This document shows, piece by piece, positions 38,901 through 49,200 of a stretch of DNA of 64,000 bases (positions within the stretch are counted from its first letter, which is position 1; every line of letters begins with the position of its first letter). The notes beneath the pieces are model-generated. The model ran no database searches and was not told where the DNA came from. It was given only the letters and a program-made list of their open reading frames with translations. The stretch spans positions 13,954,200 to 14,018,199 of the forward strand of contig NC_092474.1 of assembly GCF_047495875.1 (NCBI RefSeq), in the 5' to 3' direction. Source of the stretch: Pithys albifrons albifrons (lineage: Eukaryota > Chordata > Aves > Passeriformes > Thamnophilidae). The translations under genes and the position numbers were made by a program.

Positions 38901-41900
38901 GGATCACCCAGTGCAACCCCTGGCCCTGTACAGACACCCCAAGAATCCCCTGTCCCTCAGAGTGTTGTTCAAACTCTCCTGGAGCTCTGGCAGCCTTGGG
39001 GCTGTGTCCACTGCCCTGGGGAGCCTGTTCAGTGCCCAGCCACCCTCTAGGGAAGAACCTTTTCCTGATATCCAGCCTAATCCTGCCCCCTTCACAAGCA
39101 AGATCACAGCCACCACCAAAACCAGAGCAGGGAGAGCTCTCAGGCTGCTACCAAGGTCCTGCTGCCACCTCTCCCTGCTTGGACACACAAACACCTCATC
39201 CCATCACGGATGGGGACCTTGGAGCTTGGTCCAGGGACTTCAACTCAAGGTGAGGAGTGCAGGGTATGGCAGAGCTGGACAGGAGCAGGACAAGCAGGAC
39301 GAGGACAAAGGGGAATGGCTTCCCATTGCCAGAGGACAGGGTTAGATGGGATATTGGGAAGAAATTCTTCCCTGTGAGGTTAGGGAGGCCCTGGCACAGG
39401 TTGGGCAGAGAAGCTGTGGCTGCCCCATCCCTGGGAGTGTCCCAGGCCAGGTTGGACAGGGCTTGGAGGAACCTGGGCTAGTGGAAGTTGTCCCAGCCCA
39501 TGGGAGAGTGTGGAAACAGATGTCCTTTAAGGTCCCTTCCCACCCAAACCATTCCAGGATTCTATGATTCAAAACCACAAAGCTTCAACTCAACTGTGCC
39601 CAGCCCTGGAAATGCCTGGAGTGAATGGAGAGGGCACTGCTGTGCCCATGACCTCCTCTCTGCCAAGGCTCAGGGGGAGCACATGGCTGTCCCAGCACAG
39701 TGACACCCACAGCCCTCCCTTGTCCTGATGTGTGGGGGACACAGCAGAACATGCCTGGCCAAGGCTGTGGGATCTGACTCATCCTTTCCCTCTTCCTCCT
39801 GTCTCATTCCTGCAGGTTAATCTTTAATGGCTGATAAAGATGTACATTAATAATTGAGGACATGACAAACTGGGGAGACTGGTACAGGCAGCCCTGGGGG
39901 TCCCTGGACTAACAGAGGGCTGTGTCCCCATGTGCCTCCTCAGCTGGGCCCCACAGGCTCACCACAGCGTGGGCACGGCCTCATCTGCCCCAGGATGGAC
40001 CCTCAGCCCTGCCCTGGCCGGGGGGACCCCACTGTGCCCTTCCCAAGGACTCACGTCGTGGGCGAAGGCGTACGGGGTGATCCAGGTGATCGGCTGGCCC
40101 AGCACCTCGGCCTGGTAGTAAATGCCCTTGATGGAGAGGAAGACCTGGCAGGACCAGAGCGAGGGCTCAGGGCAAGGAAGGCCACAGGGCTGCCGTGTGC
40201 CTGTCCCCGTTCCCCTCTCCCTTGGCAGGAGGTTCCTCAGGGAGGATCAAACATCCCAAGGGGATTCATTCCCCATCGGCAGCTCCAGCACAGCTGGCCC
40301 AGTGCCCAAGCCCACCAGCCCACCCCCCCGTGCCCACCTTGCGCAGGGAGCGGGAGGCGATGACGTAGTTCTGGAACTCCACGGCGAGGCGCCGGCACAG
40401 CTGGATGGTCTGCACGTGGCACTTGCCCGTCCGCGGGAACGTGGAGAACAGGAAGCACATGGACAGGGCATCGTCCAGGTCCCGCAGGGCGTCGATGAAC
40501 GTGGGGTACCTGTGCCCAGGGGGAGGAGAACAGGGGTCACACCCAGCCCTGGGGTCCAGCAAAGGCTGCTGGGGCTGGGGGAGACCCCGAGTGAGAAATG
40601 AAGGGGAAATGTAGAGTATCCGCCTGCACATCCCACCAGAGCTGGACACAGAACTGTGGGATATCCTGAACTGGGAGGGACCCACAAGGACCATCCAGTC
40701 CCATTCCTGGACCTGCACAGACACCCCAGCAACCCCACCCTGTCCCTCAGAGTGTCATCCAAACACACCAGCACAGGGAGATCCCACACCACTGGGACAA
40801 GAGACATGCCAGAGCCTGTTCCCTCCTTCCTGTGTCCCCTCCTTCCTCCCTGTCACCAAAGCCATTGGCATGATTAACTCTCAACCAGCCATCCTTCAGG
40901 ACATCACTGTGCAGGGAGACAGGGGTAGCCCAGTGTCCCCCTGGAGCCATCCAGGGTGCCAGGAGCTCCCTGCTCACTCCTGCAGCCTTCTCCTCCTGCA
41001 GCCTTCTCCTCCAGCCCAGGGACACCCACTCGCATCAACACTGCCAGAAGTCACAGGAAGTGGATTCCCAAAGAAGGATGGATGTGGCAAAGGATCACAG
41101 AATCAAGAATGGATTGTGTTGGAAGAGACCTTAAAGGCCACCCAGTGCCACCCCCCTGCCATGGGCAGGGACACCTTCCACTGTCCCAGGTTGCTCCAAG
41201 CCCTGTCCAGCCTGGCCTTGGACACTCCCAGGGATGGGGCAGCCACAGCTGCTCTGCCCAACCTGTGCCAGGGCCTGCCCACCCTCACAGCCAACAATTC
41301 CTACCCCACATCCCATCCATCCCTGCCCTCTGGCAGTGGGAAGCCATTCCCCTTGTCCTGTCCCTCCATCCCTTGTCCCCAGTCCCTCTCCAGCTCTCCT
41401 GGAGCCCCTTTAGGCCCTGGAAGGGGTTCTCAGGTGTTCCTGGAGCCTTCTCTTCTCCAGGTGACCCCCCCAGCTCTCCCAGCCTGGCTCCAGCCTGGAG
41501 GTGCTCCAGCCCTGGAGCATCTCTGTGGCCTCCTCTGGACTCTCCAGCAGCTCCACGTCCTCCCTGTGCTGGGGGTCCCAGGGCTGGGTGCTGTGCCCCA
41601 GGGGGCTCCCCAGGCCTCTCCCCACCTCTCCTTCACGATGTGGTCGAGTTTGTAGGTGGGTTTGTTCTCCTTCAGCCTGTCCACGGTGCTCCACTCGCTC
41701 TTCCCGTAGGCCTTGCGGAGCTTCCGCACGAACACCTGCGGGGCCGGGGGGAGGTGGGTGGGCCTGGGGGGTCCAGGACCAGCCCCCGCAGCCCCTGGGG
41801 GGGACAATCACCTTGTATTCCCGGAATTTGTTGACGATGGGCTCATGGAGCAGGAATTTGATGTCCTTGAGCAGGTAGAAGGTCCTGGGGGCGGTGGAGC

Positions 41901-43967
41901 CCTTGTTCACCTTCTTCTTGTGCTTGGGCTCGTGGGGGTAGATGCCCTTGAGGATGCAGAGGCGCCTGGGGACAGGGACAGGGACAGGGCTGGCACAGCG
42001 GGGCCACAGCCCCCCTGTGTCCCCTGGGACACCCCAGGCCCTGCCCTTGATGGGGGGGGAACCACCAGACTTGGCAGCCTGAAATCCCAGGACACACAAG
42101 ACAAACCATCCTGTCCTCAAAGGAAAGGGACATCCCAAGGGACATCCCCTGGAGGGGGCTCGGGGGGGGGTCTCAGAGCCCCCCATGGGCTCCATCTCCC
42201 CCAGCTGCCCTGGGGGGCTCAGGGGGGTGATCAGGGGGGGCCTGGAGGGGGAGCTCAGGGGGTAAGGGGGGTCTGGGTGGGGGTCCAGGGGTGCCAATGG
42301 GGGTCCTGGGACTCCTGGGGTGGGGCAATTCAGGGGGTCCCAGGGGAGTCTGGAGTGGGCTCAGGGGGTCCCAGGGCCACCCCACGCACCCACCATGGGC
42401 TCCATCTCCCACTGCGGCCCCGGGTGGGGCTGGGGGTCCCGGGGGGCTCAGGGAATCCGGGCTGGGGGACTCGGGGGGTGTTCATGGGGTGTGGGGGCCC
42501 TGCGGGGGGAGCGGCCCGGGGGTCTGGCGGGGACTCTCGGGGGGTCTGGCGGGAGCTCGGGGGGTCTGGCGGGAGCTCGGGGGGCCTGGCGGGGACTCTC
42601 GGGGGATCTGGCGGGAACTCGGGGGGTCTGGCGGGGACTGTCGGGGGGTCGGGCGGGGGACTCTCGGGGGGTCTGGCGGGGACTCTCGGGGGGTCTGGTG
42701 GGGACTGTCGGGGGGTCGGGCGGGGGACTCTCGGGGGGTCTGGCGGGAGCTCGGGGGGTCTGGCGGGAGCTCGGGGGGTCTGGCGGGGACTCTCGGGGGG
42801 TCTGGCGGGAGCTCGGGGGGTCTGGCGGGAGCTCGGGGGGTCGGGCGGGAACTCTCGGGGGGGTCTGGCGGGGACTCTCGGGGGGTCTGGCGGGAGCTCG
42901 GGGGGTCTGGCGGGGACTCTCGGGGGGCCTGGCGGGAGCTCGGGGGGTCTGGCGGGGACTCTCGGGGGGCCTGGCGGGAGCTCGGGGGGTCTGGCGGGGA
43001 CTCTCGGGGGGCCTGGCGGGAGCTCGGGGGGTCTGGCGGGGACTCTCGGGGGGTCTGGCGGGGACTCTCGGGGGGTCTGGCGGGAGCTCGGGGGGTCTGG
43101 CGGGGACTCTCGGGGGGTCTGGCGGGGACTCTCGGGGGGCCTGGCGGGGACTCTCGGGGGGTCTGGCTCGGGGATGCCGCTCGCACCTGAAGTCGGGCAG
43201 GCTCAGCTGCAGCTTCTTCCGCGCTCGGTTGCGGGTGATGTAGTTGGTGGCGGCTCCGCGCTCGTACTGCGGGGACACGGGGCCGGTGAGGGGACCCCGC
43301 CCGGGACAGCCCCGGGGAGCGGCCGCTCAAGGGACCACCGGGCACGGCCAGGGAGGGGCGGCGGGAGGGACCGGGCACCGACCGGGGGTCACGGCGGGGG
43401 AGGCACCGGTACCGAGGGTGAGGGAGGGCTAGAGGGGCACGGCACGGGCGGGGTGCGGGTGTCACCGGCACCGCAGCGGGGGAAGCAGCTACGGGGGGCA
43501 CCGATACCGGGGGAGCACCGGGAGGGAGGAAGGACACGACCCGGGAAGGCACCGGGAGCGTGCGGGCAGCGCCGCGGGAGGGGCCTGGCCGGGGCCCCTC
43601 TCTGTCCCCCCCCGGTCCCCCCCTCTGTCCCCCCCGGTCCCCCCTCTGTCCCCTCCGGTCCCCCTCTGTCCCCCGTCTGTCCCCCCCCGGTCCCCCCCCG
43701 GTTCCCCCTCTGTCCCCCCCGGTCCCCCTCTGTCCCTCCCCGGTCCCCCCCTCTGTCCCCCCCGGGTCCCCTCTGTCCCCCCCCGGTCCCCCCTCTGTCC
43801 CCCCCGGTCCCCCTCTGTCCCCCCCGATCCCCCCCGGTGCCCCCTCTGTCCCCCTCTGTCCCCCCCGGTCCCCCCCTGTCCCCCCCTCTGTCCCCCCCGG
43901 TCCCCCCTCTGTCCCCCCCCGGTCCCCCCCGGTCCCCCCGTACCTTCTTCTTCTCCAGCCCCCCCAT
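36000..43967 (-). CDS. PES1: PES1 (pescadillo), ribosome biogenesis factor
   Basis: Fifteen exons: 43967-43944, 43266-43187, 41965-41812, 41735-41626, 40509-40338, 40144-40055, 38779-38663, 38556-38479, 38175-38086, 37906-37776, 37629-37504, 37410-37226, 37133-36991, 36604-36437, 36086-36000. All join in phase to 584 residues (human 588). Pescadillo N-terminal domain starts [28 protein letters not shown], then [17 protein letters not shown] and [21 protein letters not shown] domain follows ([40 protein letters not shown]). Next is an acidic run of about 30 Glu/Asp (exon at 37133) and a basic coiled C-terminus ([20 protein letters not shown]). With BOP1 and WDR12 it forms the PeBoW complex for 32S pre-rRNA processing and 60S assembly in the nucleolus. 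Its CpG promoter is head-to-head with TCN2. Confidence 0.98.
36755..36905 (+). mobile_element. CR1 LINE 3' fragment in PES1 intron 13
   Basis: Shows gagcatccctggaaatgttc, ggctggacagggcttcgagc and ttaaggtcccttccaat, ending near a tgatcctctga tail. Sense orientation is plus, opposite to PES1. Confidence 0.8.
38868..39095 (-). mobile_element. CR1 LINE 3' fragment in PES1 intron 6
   Basis: Begins tcatggaatatcccag, then gaagggacccacaaggatca, and ends in ccttttcctgatatccagcc, the reverse complement of a CR1 3' end. Confidence 0.85.
39265..39575 (+). mobile_element. CR1 LINE 3' end in PES1 intron 6
   Basis: Carries gatgggatattgggaagaaa, ggttgggcagagaagctgtg, gttggacagggcttggagga and a terminal ccaggattctatgattc. 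The 8-bp-type tail is intact. It is inverted relative to the neighbouring CR1 copy at 38868-39095. Confidence 0.92.
39810..39870. promoter_or_regulatory. AT-rich island in PES1 intron 6
   Basis: ggttaatctttaatgg and gatgtacattaataattgag form a compact AT-rich block with several TAAT words in GC-rich surroundings. Possible regulatory element; motif evidence only. Confidence 0.25.
40640..40800 (-). mobile_element. CR1 LINE 3' fragment in PES1 intron 4
   Basis: Contains gatatcctgaactgggaggg, acccacaaggaccatccagt and ccctcagagtgtcatccaaa, reverse-complement CR1 3' end, truncated after about 150 bp. Confidence 0.85.
41093..41615 (-). mobile_element. CR1 LINE fragment beside the PES1 exon 4 donor
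   Basis: About 520 bp, the longest antisense copy. It runs from cacagaatcaagaatggatt through ccatgggcagggacacctt, ccctttaggccctggaagg and gagccttctcttctccaggt to gtcctccctgtgctgggggt. The PES1 exon 4 donor lies at 41625, only about 10 bp from where CR1-like sequence fades. Confidence 0.9.
42530..43165. repeat. GC-rich minisatellite in PES1 intron 2
   Basis: About 30 units of two alternating types, a 22-bp ggactctcggggggtctggc form and a 20-bp gagctcggggggtctggcgg form, packed against exon 2. Open in several frames on both strands but not coding. Confidence 0.95.
43590..43940. repeat. C-rich (ccccccggtccccctctgt)n repeat in PES1 intron 1
   Basis: Irregular 14-28-bp units of c-runs separated by ggt and tctgt, ending about 4 bp before the exon 1 donor. 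The minus strand (the PES1 sense strand) is a G-run array. Confidence 0.9.
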
Positions 43968-44265
43968 GGCCGCGCCGCCGCCACGCGCTGCCGCCCGCCA
44001 GGACCCCGCGCTGCCCGCGCCGCGCCTGCGCCCGGGGCCGCGCCCGCCGGAGCCGCCGCTCCGGACACGGGGACAGCGAGGACAGCGCGGGCAGCGGGAA
44101 CGGCGCGGGTGGAACGGGCCGAGCGGGCGGGCGGCGGGGCCGGGGCGGCAGAAACGGGGCCGGTCAGGCGCACCGAGGGCAGCACAGAGCCCTGCGCTCA
44201 GCGGTCCTGAGGCGCGGGGCACGCCGGGATCTCGCGGGCGCGCCGGGAAGGGCCGGGGGGGCCCC
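43941..44265 (-). promoter_or_regulatory. CpG-island promoter of PES1
   Basis: Very CpG-dense unique DNA upstream of the PES1 start at 43967, bounded by the 12-bp array from 44270. Confidence 0.55.
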
Positions 44266-44269
44266 GTCG

Positions 44270-45610
44270 GTGCCGGTGACAGTCCCGGTGACAGTCCCGG
44301 TGACAGCCCGGGGGTCAGTGCCGGTGACAGTCCCGGTGACAGTCCCGGTGACAGCCCCGGTGACAGCCCGGGGGTCAGTGCCGGTGACAGTCCCGGTGAC
44401 AGTCCCGGTGACAGCCCGGGGTCAGTGCCGGTGACAGTCCCGGTGACAGCCCGGGGGGTCAGTGCCGGTGACAGTCCCGGTGACAATCCCGGTGACAGTC
44501 CCGGTGACAGTCCCGGTGACAGCCCGGGGGGTCAGTGCCGGTGACAGTCCCGGTGACAGCCCGGGGGGTCAGTGCCGGTGACAGTCCCGGTGACAGTCCC
44601 GGTGACAGTCCCGGTGACAGTCCCGGTGACAGCCCGGGGGGTCAGTGCCGGTCACAGTCCCGGTGACAGCCCCGGTGACAGCCCGGGGGGTCAGTGCCGG
44701 TGACAGCCCGGGGGATCAGTCCCGGTGACAGCCCCGGTGACAGTCCCGGTGACAGCCCGGGGGGTCAGTGCCGGTGACAGCCCCGGTGACAGCCCCGGTG
44801 ACAGTCCCGGTGACAGCCCCGGTGACAGCCCGGGGGGTCAGTGCCGGTGACAGTCCCGGTGACAGTCCCGGTGACAGCCCGGGGTCAGTGCCGGTGACAG
44901 TCCCGGTGACAGCCCGGGGGGTCAGTGCCGGTGACAGTCCCGGTGACAATCCCGGTGACAGTCCCGGTGACAGTCCCGGTGACAGCCCGGGGGGTCAGTG
45001 CCGGTGACAGTCCCGGTGACAGCCCGGGGGGTCAGTGCCGGTGACAGTCCCGGTGACAGTCCCGGTGACAGTCCCGGTGACAGTCCCGGTGACAGCCCGG
45101 GGGGTCAGTGCCGGTCACAGTCCCGGTGACAGCCCCGGTGACAGCCCGGGGGGGTCAGTGCCGGTGACAGCCCGGGGGATCAGTCCCGGTGACAGCCCCG
45201 GTGACAGTCCCGGTGACAGCCCGGGGGGTCAGTGCCGGTGACAGCCCCGGTGACAGCCCCGGTGACAGTCCCGGTGACAGCCCCGGTGACAGCCCGGGGG
45301 GTCAGTGCCGGTGACAGTCCCGGTGACGGGCCGGGGGTCAGTGCCGGTGACAGCCCGGGGGTCAGTGCCGGTGACAGTCCCGGTCACAGCCCCGGTGACA
45401 GTCCCGGTGACAGCCCGGGGGGTCAGTGCCGGTGACAGTCCCGGTCACAGCCCCGGTGACAGCCCGGGGGGTCAGTGCCGGTGACAGCCCGGGGGTCAGT
45501 GCCGGTGACAGCCCCGGTCACAGCTCGGGGGGCCCTGCCCGGGCCGGGGGTCAGTGCCGGTGACAGCCCGGGGGTCAGTGCCGGTGACAGCCCGGGGGCG
45601 CGGCCGGGGG
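44270..45610. repeat. 12-bp minisatellite (GGTGACAGTCCC)n with 465-bp higher-order repeat
   Basis: The array mixes ggtgacagtccc, ggtgacagcccc and ggggggtcagtgcc spacers. Rare variants recur at a fixed distance: gtgacaatccc at about 44481 and 44945, ggggatcag at about 44710 and 45176. So a block of about 465 bp was duplicated as a unit. Confidence 0.95.
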
Positions 45611-46219
45611 GCCCTGCCCTGCCCGGGGATCCCCCCCAGCCCCGCGGCCAAGGCTCTGTCCCCGCCAGCCCGTCCCGAGGGTGCTCAGCTCCCGGTGCCG
45701 GTGGGCGCCTCATCCCCCCGAGCCCCGGCCAGCCCCGCGGTGGGGCCCGGGGGTCCCGCCGTGCCGGGGGGGGCCGTGACCCCCGAACTCGCCCCCCGGC
45801 TGAGGGGTTAGACCGTTTGGGGCTCAGCACCCCCGGCTTTTTTGGGGCTCCGCACCCCCACCGGCCCCGGCCGCGCGTGGGGCTCATTGACTGTCGTGTT
45901 CTCAATTAAATGCCAGCTGGGGGCGAGCAGTGGAGTTCAGAGACGCCGCATTCGGGGGTTTCGTGTCTGTGTTTATTGCCGGGCTGTCCCGGGCAGGGTG
46001 ACACTGGCGGTGACCGGGCACAGCCCCGCCGTGTCCCCGTTCCCCTCGGCCGCGTCGCAGCCAAAGTTCCGTCCCGTTTATGCTGACTCGGCCCCGACGT
46101 GCGGAAACGGCCCCTCGCCCCACCTTTCCGCGCTGTCCCGGTCCCGCCCGGGCTCGTCCTGCCTCTGGCGGTGTCCGCCGGTCCCGTGTCCCCCCGTGTT
46201 CCCCCGTCCCTCTCCAGCA
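45611..46219 (+). promoter_or_regulatory. GC-rich upstream region of TCN2
   Basis: Unique CpG-rich sequence between the 12-bp array and the TCN2 start at 46220, interrupted by an AT-containing patch (caattaaatgcc) near 45903. No clear core promoter motif. Confidence 0.4.
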
Positions 46220-49200
46220 ATGTGGCTGCTGCTCGTCCTGCTGCTGCCGCCCGCGGTCCTGCCCGCCCAGCACTGCGGTGAGTGCGGCCCCGGCCCGACC
46301 TGCCGGGACCGCCCGGGCCGGGGCTCGCCCTGACCCCCCGGAGGGCCGGGGGTCCCCGAGGGCAGGGCTGGGGGTCCCCGAGGGCAGGGCCGGGGGTCCC
46401 CGAGGACAAGGCTGGGGCGTCCCCTAGAGCAGGGCTGGGGGTCCCCGAGGGCAGGGCTGGGGAGTCCCCGAGGGCAGGGCTGGGAGTGCCCGAGGGGAGG
46501 GCTGGGGGTCCCCGAGGGCAGGGCCGGGGGGTGCCCGAGGGGAGGGCTGGGGGGTGCCCGAGGGGAGGGCTGGGGGGGTCCCCGAGGGCAGGGCTGGGGG
46601 GTGCCCGAGGGCAGGGCTGGGGGTCCCCGAGGGCAGGGCTGGGGGGTGCCCGAGGGGAGGGCTGGGGGGGTCCCCGAGGGCAGGGCTGGGGGGTCCCCGA
46701 GGGCAGGGCTGGGGAGTCCCCGAGGGCAGGGCTGGGGAGTCCCCGAGGGCAGGGCTGGGGGGTCACAGCCCACCCTGTGCCCCAGCCCTGCCCCTGCTCG
46801 CGGGGCCCTTCTGAAATCCCTCGGGGATGAGTTTTCCAGGGCTCGGCTCCCCCCCGTGTGCTCCCCCAGCCTGATCCCCCCTGCCCCTGCCCACCCCCGG
46901 GGGTCCCGCGGGGTCTCTGGGGACATGGGGGTCCCTGGGGTGCGGTGGGAGGGTGGCTGTGCCGGGCCCTCGGTGCTCCCACCCCACAGCCTTTCCTTTG
47001 TCCCTCGGGAAATCCCGGCGTTGTGGGGGGACACGGCGGGGTGTGGGTGCCGTGGGACCCCCGGGCGGTGTCTGTGCCCCCCGTGCCCCTCACTGTGCTC
47101 GCTGTGGGGGCCGCGGGCAGAGCCCCCCGCGGGGGCAGTGCGGGCTCTGAGCTCCAGGCTGCTGGGGCTGGCAGGGGACCCTGCGCGGGGCCCCGACCCC
47201 GCCGTGTACCTCGCCCTGCGCCTGGGAGGGGACCACGACCTGCGGCTGGAGCGGCACTACCTGCAGCGGCTGCACAGCACCTTCCAGCACCCCTACGGCA
47301 GGTGGGTCCTGGGGGGCACCGGGGCCCCCCGGGCCTCTGGGGACACTCCTGTCCTTTTGGGTGCCCCAGGGGCCTTTGGGGACGGCCCTGTCCTCTGGGC
47401 TCCCCCAGGGGCCTTTGGGGACACTCCTGTCCTCTGGGCTCCCCCAGGGGCCTTGGGGACACTCCTGTCCTCTGGGCTCCCCACGGGCCTTTGGGGACAG
47501 CCCTGTCCTCTGGGCTCCCCCAGGGGCCTTGGGGACACTCCTGTCCTCTGGGCTCCCCCAGGGGCCTTGGGGACAGCCCTGTGCCGTGTGCTGACCCCGA
47601 GTCCCCACAGGAGCCTGCAGGACTCCGGCCACCCCGGGCAGGACGCTGAGCTCAGCACGTAGGTGTGGGTGTCTGGGGGCCATGGGGTGCGCTTGGGGCA
47701 GGGCGACACCCCTGGTGTGGTGTCCTGGGAGGTGACCAGTGTGGTGTCCTGGGAGGTGTGCGGTGTCCGGTGTGGTGACCAGTGTGGTGTCCTGGGTGGT
47801 GACCAGTGTGGTGTCCTGGGAGGTGTGCGGTGCCCTGGGAGATGTGTGGTGTCCTGGGTGGTGACTGGTGCGGTGTATTGGGAGATGTGTGGTGTTCTGG
47901 GCAGTGTGTGGTGTCCTGGGTGGTGTGTGGTGCCCTGAGCAGTGACCAGTGTGGTGTCCTGGGCGGTGACTGGTGTGGGGTGCTGGGAGGTGTGTGGTGT
48001 CCTGCATTGTGACCAGTCTGGTGTGCCGGGAGGTGTGTGGTGCCCTGGGCGGTGTGTGGTGCCCTGGGCAGTGACCAGTCTCGTGTGCTGGGCGGTGTGT
48101 GGTGTCCTGGGCAGTGACCGGTGTGGTGTGCTGGGAGGTGTGTGGTGCCCTGGGCGGTGACCAGTCTGGTGTGCTGGGAGGTGTGTGGTGCCCTGGGTGG
48201 TGTGTGGTGCCCTGGGCAGTGACCGGTGTGGTGTGCTGGGAGGTGTGTGGTGTCCTGGGCAGTGACCGGTGTGGTGTGCTGGGAGGTGTGTGGTGTCCTG
48301 GGCAGTGACCGGTGTGGTGCCCTGGGAGGTGTGTGGTGCCCTGAGCAGTGACCAGTCTGGTGTGCTGGGAGGTGTGTGGTGCCCTGAGCAGTGACCAGTC
48401 TGGTGTGCTGGGCGGTGTGTGGTGCCCTGGGCAGTGACCAGTCTGGTGTGCTGGGAGGTGTGTGGTGCCCTGGGCAGTGACCGGTGTGGTGTGCTGGGAG
48501 GTGTGTGGTGCCCTGGGCGGTGTGTGGTGCCCTGGGCAGTGACCGGTGCCTCACAGGGACGCGGGGCGGCCGCAGACAGGACGGCTGGCACTGTACCTGC
48601 TGGGGCTGAGGGCCACCTGCCCCCCGTCCGAGCCCCCCCGCGCGCTGGTCACGTGGCTCAAATACCACCTGGAGGAGGACTGGACAGGTGAGCGTCCCCA
48701 CGGGGTGCCCACGGGGTGGGACTCGGCTCGCCCCGGTAACGCCACTGCTCGTCCCCAGGCTCCCGGCAGCACGGCCGCCCCCTCACCAGTTACTACCAGT
48801 ACGGGCTGGGCGTGCTGGCGCTGTGCGTGCACCACAAGCGGGTGCGGGAGGAGGTGATCCGGCGGCTGCTGACGGCCCAGCACCACGGCCGGCTCGGGCA
48901 CGGCGGCACCGCTGTGGGTAAGGGCTGTGGGCACAGGCGGGGGCACCCCGGCGGGGGGTGACCCGGGGTGACCCCGGGGTGTCCCCGCAGACACGGAGGC
49001 CGTGGTGGCAGTGGCCCTCACCTGCCTGGAGCGCAGGAGGCTGGTGGGGGCCCGGCTGGCGGCCGAGCTCCGGGTGGCTGCACAGAACATGAGCAGGAGC
49101 ATGGCCGAGGCCCAGGGCCCCGATGGCATCATTGGCAACATCTACAGCACCCCCTGGGCCCTGCAGGTGGGTGTCACCTGGGGGCACCTCTGGGCTGGGA

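Noticed and set aside
41713..44544. 943-residue plus-strand open frame rich in Gly and Ser
   Set aside because: Antisense to PES1 exons and translation of its intron repeats.
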